From assembly GCA_030052355.1 (NCBI GenBank), contig JASIGS010000427.1, positions 1 through 7,954 of the forward strand: DNA of 7,954 nucleotides, written 5' to 3'. Positions 1-6,752 of the stretch are shown here, in pieces. The DNA comes from Streptosporangiaceae bacterium. GTDB lineage: Bacteria; Actinomycetota; Actinomycetes; Streptosporangiales; Streptosporangiaceae. The notes beneath the pieces were generated by a model. The model was not told where the DNA came from. It saw only the letters and a program-made list of their open reading frames with translations, and ran no database searches. Both the position numbers and the translations under genes were made by a program. The number at the start of each line of letters is the position of its first letter. Positions within the stretch are counted from its first letter, which is position 1.

Positions 1-123
1 TACGTGGAGCTGTTCAGGCACCCTCACGATGACACCGCCGACGCGGCAGAGTCGTGGCAGAACCTGCAGTACTTCTTGCAGCCCGCCGCCCGCTGGCCGG
101 AAGTCTTCGCGGGCAATCGCTAA
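1..123 (+). CDS. C-terminal end of an unidentified protein (5' partial)
   Basis: Frame 1 is open from the window edge to a TAA stop and gives 40 residues ending in QPAARWPEVFAGNR. Third codon positions are mostly G or C, as in the well-supported genes here, so this is very probably the tail of a real gene. The fragment has several aromatics (YVELF, WQNLQYFL) and an acidic patch (DDTADAAE), but no motif I can assign to a family. It is convergent with the FAD oxidoreductase downstream, and hairpin-rich repeats separate the two stops. The product cannot be named without the upstream sequence. Confidence 0.7.
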   Translation, partial: YVELFRHPHDDTADAAESWQNLQYFLQPAARWPEVFAGNR

Positions 124-148
124 CTGTGCCGCCCGCGCCGTCGGGTTA

Positions 149-166
149 CCCGCTGCTGCCAGCGGG
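149..166. terminator. Candidate bidirectional terminator hairpin
   Basis: CCCGCTG and CAGCGGG form a perfect 7-bp stem around a CTGC loop. It begins 26 bp after the stop of the plus-strand partial gene and also lies downstream of the minus-strand oxidoreductase. There is no T-run on either side. Many actinobacterial hairpins proposed as terminators lack a strong U-tract, so termination is plausible but not shown. Confidence 0.45.
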
Positions 167-254
167 CGGCCCGCTGCCGTCCGGCCGCCACCCGCCCCTA
201 ATCCTGATGACCTCGCCAGCGGATGGCCCGCTGCTGCCAGGCCGCCACCCGCCC

Positions 255-1898
255 CTAATCCCGATGACCTCGCCAGCGGGTGGCCCGCTGCTGCCAGCGG
301 GCCATCCGCTGGTCTGCGCGGATTTGCTTCACGACGTTCCGGCCGGGTATCCCGGTGACCCCGCCGCCGCCGTGGGTCGCCGAGCCCGCCTGGTACAGGC
401 CGCGAATCGGGGTGCGCAGGTCGGCGAAACCGGCCGCCGGGCGGGCATGGAACATCTGGCCGAGGCTGAGCTCGCCGTGGAAGATGTTGCCGCCGACCAG
501 GCCGTACTCGGCCTGCATGGTGTCCGGCCCGATCACCTGCCGGTGCAGGACCGAGCTGGTGAAGCCTGGTGCAACCGCCTCCATCCGGCCGATCACCCGG
601 TCAGCGTAGGCCTGTAGCTCGCCCTCGTCGGGCGCGTCGGCATAGGTGTGCGGCACCCACTGGGTGAACAGCGACATCACGTGGTGACCGGGCGGCGCCA
701 GGCTGTCGTCGAAGACGCTGGGAATGCAGATGTCAGCGAACGGCCGCGCCGACGGCTTGCCGGATACCGCTTCCTGGAAGGCGTTCTCGACGTCGTCGAG
801 GCTCTCTGCGAGCACGATCGTGCCGCCGTGCACCTGCGGGTCGAAGTCTGGGTGGCTGGCGAACACCGGCAGCCGGTCAAGGGCCAGGTTGATCTTCACG
901 GTGCCGCTGCGGGTTTGCCAGTGCCGGATGTCGTCGAGGAAGGACTCGGGCAGCGCAGCCGGATCGATCATGTCGAGGAACGCGAGCTTCGGGTGCACGG
1001 TCGTGACGACGATCCCGGCGTCGATTTCCTCCCCGGACTCCAGCGTGACGCCGGTGACCTGGCCGCCGGGTCCGGTCCTGATCTTGGCCACTGGCGACCC
1101 GGTGCGGATCTCGGCACCGAAGGAACGGGCCGCGGCAGCGAGTGCCTGGGTCACACCGCCCATGCCGCCGCGCGGGAAACCCCAGGCTCCCGCGTGCCCA
1201 TCCACATCGCCCACGTGGTGGTGCAGCATCACGTAAGCGGTTCCGGCGGAGCGTGGTCCTGCCCAGGTGCCGATGACGCCGGAAACCGACAGCACGCCGC
1301 GCATGGCATCGGACTCGAAGTACCGGTCGAGCAGGTCGGCGATGCTGCCGGTGAGCAGCCGGGTGACGTCCACCGCGCCACGCGCGTCCAGCTTGCGGAC
1401 GTGCCGCAGCAGCAGAGCCTGCCGGGCCAGGTCGGCAGGCCGCCGCGAGCCGAGCCGTGGCGGGATCTCGTCCAGCATCGGCGCGAGCACCCCGGCGATC
1501 TTGGCCAGGTGCGCCTCGTAGAACGGGTAGGCAGCCGCGTCGGTGACCGAGAACTTCGCGATCTCCGCGTGGCGCGCCGGTGGGTCGTCGGGAAGCCGGA
1601 GGTAGCTGCCGTCGCTCCTGGGCGCGAAGTACGGCCCCTGGGGGAACACGTGGTAGCCGTGCCTGTCCAGCTGGAGGTCGGCGACCAGGTCAGGCGGCAG
1701 GAGCGAGACAACGTAGGACAGCGAGGTCAGCAGGTAGTCAGGGCCGAACGGCCGCTCGCTGACCGCGGCGCCGCCGACGACCTCACGACGCTCGCAGACG
1801 AGCACGTCCAGGCCGTCTTTGGCCAGGTAGGCGGCGGCGACCAGGCCGTTGTGCCCGCCGCCGACCACGACGACGTCGCGACGACGCGAACCGACCAT
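255..1898 (-). CDS. FAD-dependent oxidoreductase, phytoene desaturase / PYROXD2-like
   Basis: A 547-residue flavoprotein of the COG1233 type (phytoene dehydrogenase-related amine-oxidase fold). The N-terminus has the dinucleotide-binding motif VVGGGHNGLVAAAYLA at about residues 11-26. It is followed by CERREVVGGAAVSE at 35-48, where the acidic residue after the second strand should bind the FAD ribose and GG begins the family's second motif. The C-terminal FAD motif is GLYQAGSATHGGGGVTGIPG at 500-519. Length and order of motifs fit the family. The ATG is preceded by GGGAGGTG five bases upstream, so the start is secure. The substrate cannot be told: no phytoene synthase or other carotenoid gene is beside it, so a carotenoid role should not be assumed. 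Residues 535-547 (WQQRATRWRGHRD) and the stop are encoded inside the 57-bp repeat, beyond the conserved fold. Confidence 0.92.
   Translation of the reverse strand: MVGSRRRDVVVVGGGHNGLVAAAYLAKDGLDVLVCERREVVGGAAVSERPFGPDYLLTSLSYVVSLLPPDLVADLQLDRHGYHVFPQGPYFAPRSDGSYLRLPDDPPARHAEIAKFSVTDAAAYPFYEAHLAKIAGVLAPMLDEIPPRLGSRRPADLARQALLLRHVRKLDARGAVDVTRLLTGSIADLLDRYFESDAMRGVLSVSGVIGTWAGPRSAGTAYVMLHHHVGDVDGHAGAWGFPRGGMGGVTQALAAAARSFGAEIRTGSPVAKIRTGPGGQVTGVTLESGEEIDAGIVVTTVHPKLAFLDMIDPAALPESFLDDIRHWQTRSGTVKINLALDRLPVFASHPDFDPQVHGGTIVLAESLDDVENAFQEAVSGKPSARPFADICIPSVFDDSLAPPGHHVMSLFTQWVPHTYADAPDEGELQAYADRVIGRMEAVAPGFTSSVLHRQVIGPDTMQAEYGLVGGNIFHGELSLGQMFHARPAAGFADLRTPIRGLYQAGSATHGGGGVTGIPGRNVVKQIRADQRMARWQQRATRWRGHRD
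273..312. terminator. Long near-perfect hairpin at the 3' end of the oxidoreductase gene
   Basis: Positions 273-290 and 295-312 are complementary over 18 bp, with one G/T position (280 with 305) and a CTGC loop. It is the strongest inverted repeat noticed in the window. It lies inside the last codons of the minus-strand oxidoreductase rather than after its stop. It could act as a terminator for the convergent plus-strand transcript, as an mRNA-stabilising 3' structure, or as a REP-like element. No T-tract follows. Confidence 0.4.
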
Positions 1899-1980
1899 GG
1901 CAACACCTCCCGCGGTCTACAGATACCCTTCAGGCAGCTAAGTGCATGCACACCGGCCCCGTGAGCGTGTTCGCCGAAAG

Positions 1981-2003
1981 ACGTTGTGGCAGTTGCGCAC
2001 CAA
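1981..2003 (-). promoter_or_regulatory. Composite motif copy 1, compact form (candidate operator)
   Basis: Read on the minus strand, the blocks TTGGTGC, GCAACTGCC, ACAA and CGT follow one another without gaps. The same four blocks, in the same order, occur on the plus strand at 2191-2223. The copy lies 83 bp upstream of the oxidoreductase start and points towards that gene. It could be a binding site for a shared regulator or a duplicated promoter element; nothing in the sequence decides which. Confidence 0.4.
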
Positions 2004-2190
2004 AAGCGCGTCCGGCTTCACCCGATTTGTGCTGCCCGAAGTGCTACAACGTCAATTTTGCGGGCCGCGGGGCAGCTCAGCTGAGGACTAAGTCCTACTC
2101 GCAGCCCCCCGCGAGGCACAGCGGGCCACCCGGCGCCTACGGGCCGCGGTCGGCTTGTCTTCAGGATTCTTACAGGTCTGGGTGAAAGTA

Positions 2191-2223
2191 TTGGTGCAAG
2201 GTTAAGCAACTGCCGACAAGCGT
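2191..2223 (+). promoter_or_regulatory. Composite motif copy 2, gapped form (candidate operator)
   Basis: The blocks TTGGTGC (2191-2197), GCAACTGCC (2206-2214), ACAA (2216-2219) and CGT (2221-2223) match copy 1 in order, separated by gaps of 8, 1 and 1 bases. The copy ends 32 bp upstream of the LCP start codon and overlaps the candidate -10 element, so a bound protein would be expected to affect LCP transcription. Confidence 0.4.
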
Positions 2224-2255
2224 AGATTCTGCGCGGGGGGCCGAGAGGTAGAGGC

Positions 2256-4061
2256 GTGCGTCGTTTGAAGCTCGGCCCGATCACGATAGGCAGGGTCGGC
2301 TACTCCGTCGCGTGCGTGGCCTCTGCCATCGCCCTCGTGGTGGCCGGCTACGCCCACAAATTCGTTGACCTCACCGACGCGCTCGGCCACGGCGTCAGCC
2401 TCGGCAACGCTCCGTCTGTCGGCCCGATGAACATCCTGGTGATGGGGCTGGAGAGCCGGACTACCTTCCAGGGGCAGAACCTCTCGGTCCAGCAGCTCAC
2501 CGAGACGCACTCGGGCAACGAGTCGCAGGTCGAGGCCGGCCTTCTTGGCTCCCAGGACACCGACACGCTGATCTTGATCCACATCTTCGCGGACGGGCAC
2601 AAGGCGGTCGGCTACTCGATCCCCCGCGACGACATCGTCAATTACCCGCACGCCACCCTCGACGGGCTCACCGAGGGCAAGATCGACGCCGCCTACGCCT
2701 ACGCCTACGACCAGTCGCTCGACCAGACGTACGGCTCACACATGAGCCAGGATCAGCGGTACCTGGCCGCCAACCAGGCGGGCCAGCTGTTCGAGGTCCA
2801 GACCGTCGAATCGGTCACCGGCGTGCACATCGACCACTTCATCGAGTCGAACATCATCGGCTTCTACGAGCTGGCGCAGCAATTCGGCGGGCTGGAGATC
2901 TGCATCCGGCCGGCCCCAGCCCAGGGAGGCCTGCGCGCCGGGGCGAACCTCTCCGACTACGACCCGCTCACCGGCACCGACAACTCCGGGTTCAACGCCG
3001 TCAAGGACGGCTACAACGTCAAGAAGGGCGGCAAGCAGTACCTGCACCTGTCGGCGGCGCAGTCGCTGGCCTACGTCCGGTCGCGCGACACCCTGCCGGG
3101 GGTCGACATCGGCCGTACCGCCCGGCAGCAGGCCGCCATCGAGTACATCGTGTGGAAGCTCGAGAAGAGCGGCGCGCTGTCCGACGTGGGCGCGCTCACC
3201 ACCCTGCTGAGCAACGCCAAGAGCTACCTCATGTACGACAGCGGCTGGAACCTGGTCGGGTTCTCGCAGGACCTACGCGCGCTGTCCAGCAGCAACCTTC
3301 ACCTCGCCACGCTGCCCGAGGTATCGACGAACAACGTCTACGTCCCCGGCTACCCGGGCCTGCAGAGCGTGAACTACATCGACGTGGCGCAGATCCAGCA
3401 GCAGGTCCACACGGCGTTCTTCGGATCCTCGATGATCCCTTCCACGGCCTCGTCGGTGACCGTGGACGTCTACAACGGCAGCGGCACCGACGGGCTGGCC
3501 ACCGACGTCTCGCAGGACCTCGCCGCGATGGGCTATAAGCCCGGCGCCGTTGCGAACTCGCCATCCCAGTCGCAGCCGGTCGGGGACGACACGGAGGTCT
3601 TCTACGGCGCGGGCAGCTCCGCCGACGCGAACGCGCAGGTGATCGCCAACGTCATGGGTGTGCAGTCCGCCACCCCGCTGTCATCGCTGCCAGCCGGCCA
3701 CGTGGAGGTGCTGCTCGGTTCCCAGGTGACCGCGCAGGCACCGGGGCTGGAGATGTTCGGCGCGGACACCGTCAACGCCTCGGAGTACGTCCAGGCCGCA
3801 CAGCAGAATGGCCAGTCCGTCCCGGCGAACGCCCAGGCCGCCGCCAAGGCCGGGTCGCTGTCCGACGTGCCCGCCTACTCGGAAGCGCAAAGCACGCCGT
3901 CCCCGTCGCCCAGCACTGCCAGCCTGTCAGCCTCCACCAGCTCCTCGTCAAGGACAAGCGCGGATGCCAGGAAGTCTCACTCACGAGCGGCGAGGAAGTC
4001 GGCCAGCAGCTCATCCTCGACCGCGAACCCGCCGTACGGCCTGACCACCTGCCCGTACTAA
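2256..4061 (+). CDS. LCP (LytR-CpsA-Psr) family cell-wall glycopolymer ligase with LytR_C domain
   Basis: A 601-residue protein. A short basic N-terminus leads into one membrane segment at about residues 13-33, placing the rest outside the cell. The LCP domain spans about 58-300 and shows the family signatures in order: NILVMGLESR (59-68), DTDTLI (101-106), SIPRD (121-125), KIDAAYAY (142-149) and YVRSRDTLPGVDIGRTARQQ (273-292), with the conserved arginines that contact the pyrophosphate-lipid substrate. A LytR_C domain begins at SVTVDVYNGSG (about 400) and runs to about 485. The last 55-60 residues are Ser/Thr-rich low complexity, probably a disordered wall-associated tail. LCP enzymes transfer glycopolymers from polyprenyl-pyrophosphate carriers to peptidoglycan; the polymer here is unknown. 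The start is GTG, with GAGAGG seven bases upstream. GLESR has Glu where Asp is common (GSDSR). Confidence 0.93.
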   Translation: MRRLKLGPITIGRVGYSVACVASAIALVVAGYAHKFVDLTDALGHGVSLGNAPSVGPMNILVMGLESRTTFQGQNLSVQQLTETHSGNESQVEAGLLGSQDTDTLILIHIFADGHKAVGYSIPRDDIVNYPHATLDGLTEGKIDAAYAYAYDQSLDQTYGSHMSQDQRYLAANQAGQLFEVQTVESVTGVHIDHFIESNIIGFYELAQQFGGLEICIRPAPAQGGLRAGANLSDYDPLTGTDNSGFNAVKDGYNVKKGGKQYLHLSAAQSLAYVRSRDTLPGVDIGRTARQQAAIEYIVWKLEKSGALSDVGALTTLLSNAKSYLMYDSGWNLVGFSQDLRALSSSNLHLATLPEVSTNNVYVPGYPGLQSVNYIDVAQIQQQVHTAFFGSSMIPSTASSVTVDVYNGSGTDGLATDVSQDLAAMGYKPGAVANSPSQSQPVGDDTEVFYGAGSSADANAQVIANVMGVQSATPLSSLPAGHVEVLLGSQVTAQAPGLEMFGADTVNASEYVQAAQQNGQSVPANAQAAAKAGSLSDVPAYSEAQSTPSPSPSTASLSASTSSSSRTSADARKSHSRAARKSASSSSSTANPPYGLTTCPY

Positions 4062-4087
4062 CACGGGCAGCTGGTAAGGCCCAGCTG
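4051..4087. terminator. Two adjacent hairpins between convergent genes
   Basis: GCCCGT (4051-4056) pairs with ACGGGC (4063-4068) around a six-base loop that contains the LCP stop codon TAA. Immediately after, CAGCTGG (4068-4074) pairs with CCAGCTG (4081-4087) around TAAGGC. The two structures share base 4068, so they cannot both form completely. They occupy most of the 46-bp gap between the convergent LCP and peroxiredoxin-like genes and probably serve as a bidirectional terminator. No T-run is present. Confidence 0.5.
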
Positions 4088-4107
4088 GCCGCGTCATGCT
4101 CGCTGGC

Positions 4108-4671
4108 TTACCGGTAGGGGTAGTGCTCCGACTTGTCGCCCGCCTCCCAGGCCTCGCGCAGGCCGGGCGTCGCCAGATCCCAGTCCGGGCGGATCTCGCG
4201 CGTGACCTCGCGAAGGTCGCGGCGAAGGTCATCGACCGACGGCCTGCCCCAGTACCAGTAGCCGTTATAGACACTGTGGATGATCAGCCCCGGCTTCAGC
4301 ACGAACGTGTGCGGGATCATCGGGTCGTGGTGCGGGTCGGTGTACTCCTTGATGTCTAGGTCCTTCTGCACATGACGGCCGGCGTCTGACAGGAACGTCC
4401 ACTGTGCGCCGACCGCGTAGCGGAACTCGTTCGTCTCGAGGATGTTGTCAGTCGAGATCGTGACGATCTGCGTGTACGCGACCGCGATCTGCGGGTAGAA
4501 GGCCGCAAGCTGCAGATGCTGCTGGTTGTCCTTGGGGCAGTAGTGCCCGCGCGACAGCACCAGGATCATCGGGTCGACGCCCTGCAGTTCGCTCAGCCTG
4601 CGTCGGGTCTTGGTGTGGTCGGTCAGCTCGTAGTCGGGGAAGGTTCCGCCGGGAACGATGTCAGCGCGCAT
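4108..4671 (-). CDS. Peroxiredoxin-like (AhpC/TSA, thioredoxin-fold) protein with a single cysteine
   Basis: A 187-residue cytoplasmic protein with no signal peptide or membrane segment. It starts with the typical peroxiredoxin entry PGGTFPDYELTDH (7-19), then strand ILVLS and the active-site-like loop RGHYCPKDNQQ (41-51), and later HTFVLKPGLIIHSVYNG, the usual strand-turn-strand near the end of the fold. Cys45 is the only cysteine. The loop resembles the RGxWCPxC motif of AhpC/TSA-like proteins, but the second cysteine is Asp, and the Thr of the classical PxxxTxxC motif is Gly42. It may be a 1-Cys peroxidase needing an external thiol, or a redoxin with another role. The ATG has GGAG seven bases upstream. 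The start overlaps the end of the upstream membrane glycosyltransferase gene by 11 bp, so the two are almost certainly co-transcribed and perhaps translationally coupled. Confidence 0.85.
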   Translation of the reverse strand: MRADIVPGGTFPDYELTDHTKTRRRLSELQGVDPMILVLSRGHYCPKDNQQHLQLAAFYPQIAVAYTQIVTISTDNILETNEFRYAVGAQWTFLSDAGRHVQKDLDIKEYTDPHHDPMIPHTFVLKPGLIIHSVYNGYWYWGRPSVDDLRRDLREVTREIRPDWDLATPGLREAWEAGDKSEHYPYR

Positions 4672-6166
4672 GAGTCAGCTCCGTCGTCGGGGCAGTTCGA
4701 CTGCCGTCACTGACGACAGTCTCCGCCCCAGGGGCTGTCGGCCGCGCCCGACCCGGGCCGGCGGCGTGGATAATCGCGATGATCAGGAGCGGATAGAACC
4801 AGGTGACATAGCTGTAGAACCAGTAGCCAAGGAGCAGCTGCGCGCCGATGAGCAGCGCCGCCGCCAGAGCCGCGTGCTGGCGGGCGTCCTGGACCCTTGA
4901 CCACAGCATCGGTGCGAGCGCGAGCAGCACCAGCAAGGCCGCGAGTATCAGCCGGGCCACGGTCGCCACGTGCGGCAGGTAGGTCCAGATGCTGAACTGG
5001 ATACCGCCGCCCCGCTCTATCAGCTGGTAGCCGAGCGTCGAGTCAAGGAATTGAGCCGGGCCGGAGGTGATGAGCGGCCAGGCGAGCATCGCGGCGAGCG
5101 CGGTCATGACGGTCAGCACGTAGCGCAAGCGCCCCTGCCTCACGCCCAGGAACTGGAACGCCAGCAGCGCGGGCAGAAACTTCGTCAGGGCGGCGGCCGT
5201 GACCAGCAGCCCGCGGATGACCGGCCGCTGCACCGCGACGATCGTCCACACGCACAGGGCGGCGATCAGCGCGTCGTTGGTCTCGCCCATCAGGGACAGG
5301 TCGGGAAACGCGTAGAGCAGGTACGCGAACACGAACGCGTAAGCGAGCGGCCGACCGCCGAGCCGCCGGCCGAGCTTGTGCAGCCCGGCGAGCGTCAGCG
5401 CGTCGAAGCACAAGGCCGGCACCAGTGTCGCGAGCACAGCCAGCACCCGCGCGTGCGCAGGAGGGAAGAGAATCGCGAACGGGATGTAGGCGTAGTAGGC
5501 GAACGGTCCGTAGGTGTCCGGCCGGAAGAGCGCAGGTCCCCCGGGCCACTGCCAGTACACCGCACCGTACAGGTGCAGTCCGTGCAGGAGGCGCCAGGCG
5601 CCGAGCGAGCTCGCCTGCCCGACGTCCATGATGTCGCCAGTCGCCAGAGTGCCGATCCTGACGAGCAGCAGTATCAGTATCGCCACGCCCAGCCGGCGTG
5701 AGCTGATGGACGGCCGCAGTTCCGGCATCCGCCATGCTCCGAAGGCCGCCCCGGCCATGCGGACCAACAGCCAGCCGAGGCAGGCGGCTGCCAGCCACAG
5801 GCCAGCCGCGGTGGCATCGTCGCTGATCAGCATCGCCACGGGGTAGAAGCCAGCCAGCGCCAGCAGGTCCAGGTGCTCGACCCGCCAGGGACAGTGCCAG
5901 TCGAGCAGGCCCGCCGCGAAGCAGGCCGCCGAAGGTACGGCCAGGTACAGCGGATGCAGGGTGAACGCGCCGCCCACGACCGCAGGAGTGAACCAGCCGC
6001 CGCCCTTCGGCGAGAACCCATGCCCGACCGGGACGAGCGCGGCCAGCAGCGCTAGCCCGCAGGTGAACACGAACACGAGCAGACCAGCGATCACCGGTTC
6101 GCGCGCCCGATCCAGCCGCCCGCTAATGACCTGCAACTCCCATCCCGACGTCGGCCGTCTCAGCAT
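4661..6166 (-). CDS. Multi-spanning membrane glycosyltransferase, GT87/DUF2029-like (GT-C fold)
   Basis: A 501-residue protein with roughly ten or more hydrophobic segments from about residue 25 to 468 and a hydrophilic C-terminal tail (470-501). Features fitting GT-C transferases are the acidic first-loop region GDIMDVGQASSLGAWRLLHG (177-196, candidate catalytic Asp178 or Asp181), DTYGPFAYYAYIPF (217-230), GETNDALIAAL (294-304) and ALTKFLPALLAF (326-337), the last two resembling GT87 mannosyltransferases. Such enzymes use polyprenyl-phosphate sugars and act on the outer face of the membrane; donor and acceptor here are unknown. An in-frame TGA lies just upstream, so the ATG at 6166 is the earliest possible start. 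It has no good Shine-Dalgarno sequence, so a leaderless transcript or a later start is possible. It overlaps the peroxiredoxin-like gene downstream by 11 bp. Confidence 0.85.
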   Translation of the reverse strand: MLRRPTSGWELQVISGRLDRAREPVIAGLLVFVFTCGLALLAALVPVGHGFSPKGGGWFTPAVVGGAFTLHPLYLAVPSAACFAAGLLDWHCPWRVEHLDLLALAGFYPVAMLISDDATAAGLWLAAACLGWLLVRMAGAAFGAWRMPELRPSISSRRLGVAILILLLVRIGTLATGDIMDVGQASSLGAWRLLHGLHLYGAVYWQWPGGPALFRPDTYGPFAYYAYIPFAILFPPAHARVLAVLATLVPALCFDALTLAGLHKLGRRLGGRPLAYAFVFAYLLYAFPDLSLMGETNDALIAALCVWTIVAVQRPVIRGLLVTAAALTKFLPALLAFQFLGVRQGRLRYVLTVMTALAAMLAWPLITSGPAQFLDSTLGYQLIERGGGIQFSIWTYLPHVATVARLILAALLVLLALAPMLWSRVQDARQHAALAAALLIGAQLLLGYWFYSYVTWFYPLLIIAIIHAAGPGRARPTAPGAETVVSDGSRTAPTTELTHAR

Positions 6167-6344
6167 TGCCGTTCAGGAACTCAGACACATCAGCCCAGCG
6201 GACCGGTTCTTGGGGTCGTCTCGGGCGCCGAATCGGCCTCAGGACTGATGCACCGAGGGCACCGCAGGTGCTATGCCGAGTGACGGAACATCGCTATGCC
6301 GCGGCAGCCGGCCGGCGGGTTCAGGCCTGCCTGTCGGTGAGCTG
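6167..6344. other. Intergenic region upstream of the glycosyltransferase gene
   Basis: This 178-bp gap separates the VOC gene stop from the glycosyltransferase start, both on the minus strand. It should contain the terminator of the first and the promoter of the second. I see only a short inverted pair, CATCAG (6187-6192) and CTGATG (6245-6250), and no convincing -35/-10 pair. Confidence 0.4.
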
Positions 6345-6752
6345 CTACTGCAAGCAGAACTCGTTGCCCTCCGGATCGGCCAGGATGAAACGACGCCACT
6401 GGACGGGGGAGACGTCGTAGATGTCATGGGCGTCCTGAAGGGCATCCACATCGGGATCGAACTCCAGGTTGCGCAGCACGCGGGCACCGAGGCCAGTCAG
6501 CCGGCCCAGCTCGTCGGCCAGCTTTAGCTGGCCGACCTGCAGGTCGAGGTGGGCTCGGTTCTTTCCCGCCCTCGGCTCAGGAACCTGCTGGAACACCAGC
6601 CTGGGCCCCTTCGCCCCTGGGTCTGCAACGGCTCCCCAGGCATTCGCCGGATCATCGAACTCGATCACGTAGCCGAGCGCCTTGCTCCAGAACGCAGCCA
6701 TCTTTCGAGGATCACTGCAGTCGACGGTCACCTGCAGCGTTATCGCAGCCAT
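6345..6752 (-). CDS. VOC superfamily protein (glyoxalase-like domain)
   Basis: A 135-residue single-domain protein. ITLQVTVDCSDPRKMAAFWSKALGY (4-28) is the classic first strand and helix of actinobacterial glyoxalase-like proteins. PRLVFQQVPEPRAGKNRAHLDLQV (50-73) is the central pair of strands with conserved His68 and Asp70, and DPEGNEFCLQ (126-135) is the usual closing motif. VOC proteins include dioxygenases, resistance proteins and isomerases, and this sequence does not tell the reaction. The frame stays open for 57 more codons upstream, but that stretch is not VOC-like. The homology-supported start is ATG at 6752 (AGGT six bases upstream) or GTG at 6755 (GAGG seven bases upstream). The start overlaps the stop of the phosphatase remnant (sequence GTGATG), which suggests translational coupling. 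Confidence 0.85.
   Translation of the reverse strand: MAAITLQVTVDCSDPRKMAAFWSKALGYVIEFDDPANAWGAVADPGAKGPRLVFQQVPEPRAGKNRAHLDLQVGQLKLADELGRLTGLGARVLRNLEFDPDVDALQDAHDIYDVSPVQWRRFILADPEGNEFCLQ

Larger units (their letters stand above)
126..312. repeat. 57-bp tandem repeat array with nested inverted repeats
   Basis: Two adjacent 57-bp copies, 183-239 and 240-296, match at 55 of 57 positions. A degenerate third copy precedes them at the same period: the block CCAGCGG at 159, 216 and 273 is spaced exactly 57 bp. Each good copy contains the sequence CCTAATC, so each carries a minus-strand TAG stop in the same frame (198-200 and 255-257). The period is 19 codons, so copy number can change without shifting frame. 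The copies also contain CAGCGG/CCGCTG complementary arms that form strong hairpins. The array lies between two convergent genes and enters the 3' end of the oxidoreductase. Confidence 0.85.
1899..2255. promoter_or_regulatory. Divergent intergenic region between oxidoreductase and LCP genes
   Basis: This 357-bp region must hold the promoters of both flanking genes. It contains two copies of a multi-block motif in opposite orientations (1981-2003 and 2191-2223), the palindrome CTCAGCTGAG at 2076-2085 and the overlapping palindrome AGGACTAAGTCCT at 2084-2096. TAGATT at 2223-2228 is a possible -10 element for the LCP gene, but its -35 is poor, so the call is weak. No convincing -35/-10 pair was found for the oxidoreductase. 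An open frame at 1946-2185 exists, but it has no family resemblance and no clear ribosome binding site and is not annotated. Confidence 0.6.

Noticed and set aside
149..312. CRISPR array or integrated attachment site for the 57-bp repeats
   Set aside because: The copies are directly adjacent with no spacers, there are no cas genes, and no integrase or tRNA gene is present.
255..1898. Reading the oxidoreductase as a carotenoid biosynthesis gene (crtI)
   Set aside because: Family motifs support an FAD oxidoreductase related to phytoene desaturases, but no crtB, crtE or other carotenoid gene is nearby and the PYROXD2-like branch is not limited to carotenoids.
648..1964. Plus-strand open frame of 438 codons opposite the oxidoreductase
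   Set aside because: It is antisense to a gene with clear FAD motifs, has no recognisable domain, and is explained by the lack of stops in GC-rich complementary frames.
1946..2185. 79-codon plus-strand frame with several cysteines (CGSC, CCPKC) in the divergent region
   Set aside because: The CxxC-like pattern is suggestive, but the frame has no good ribosome binding site, the composition is irregular, and it runs through the candidate regulatory motifs.
4970..5701. Plus-strand open frame of 243 codons opposite the glycosyltransferase gene
   Set aside because: The product is rich in Arg, Gln and Glu with no domain, and it mirrors the membrane-protein gene on the other strand.
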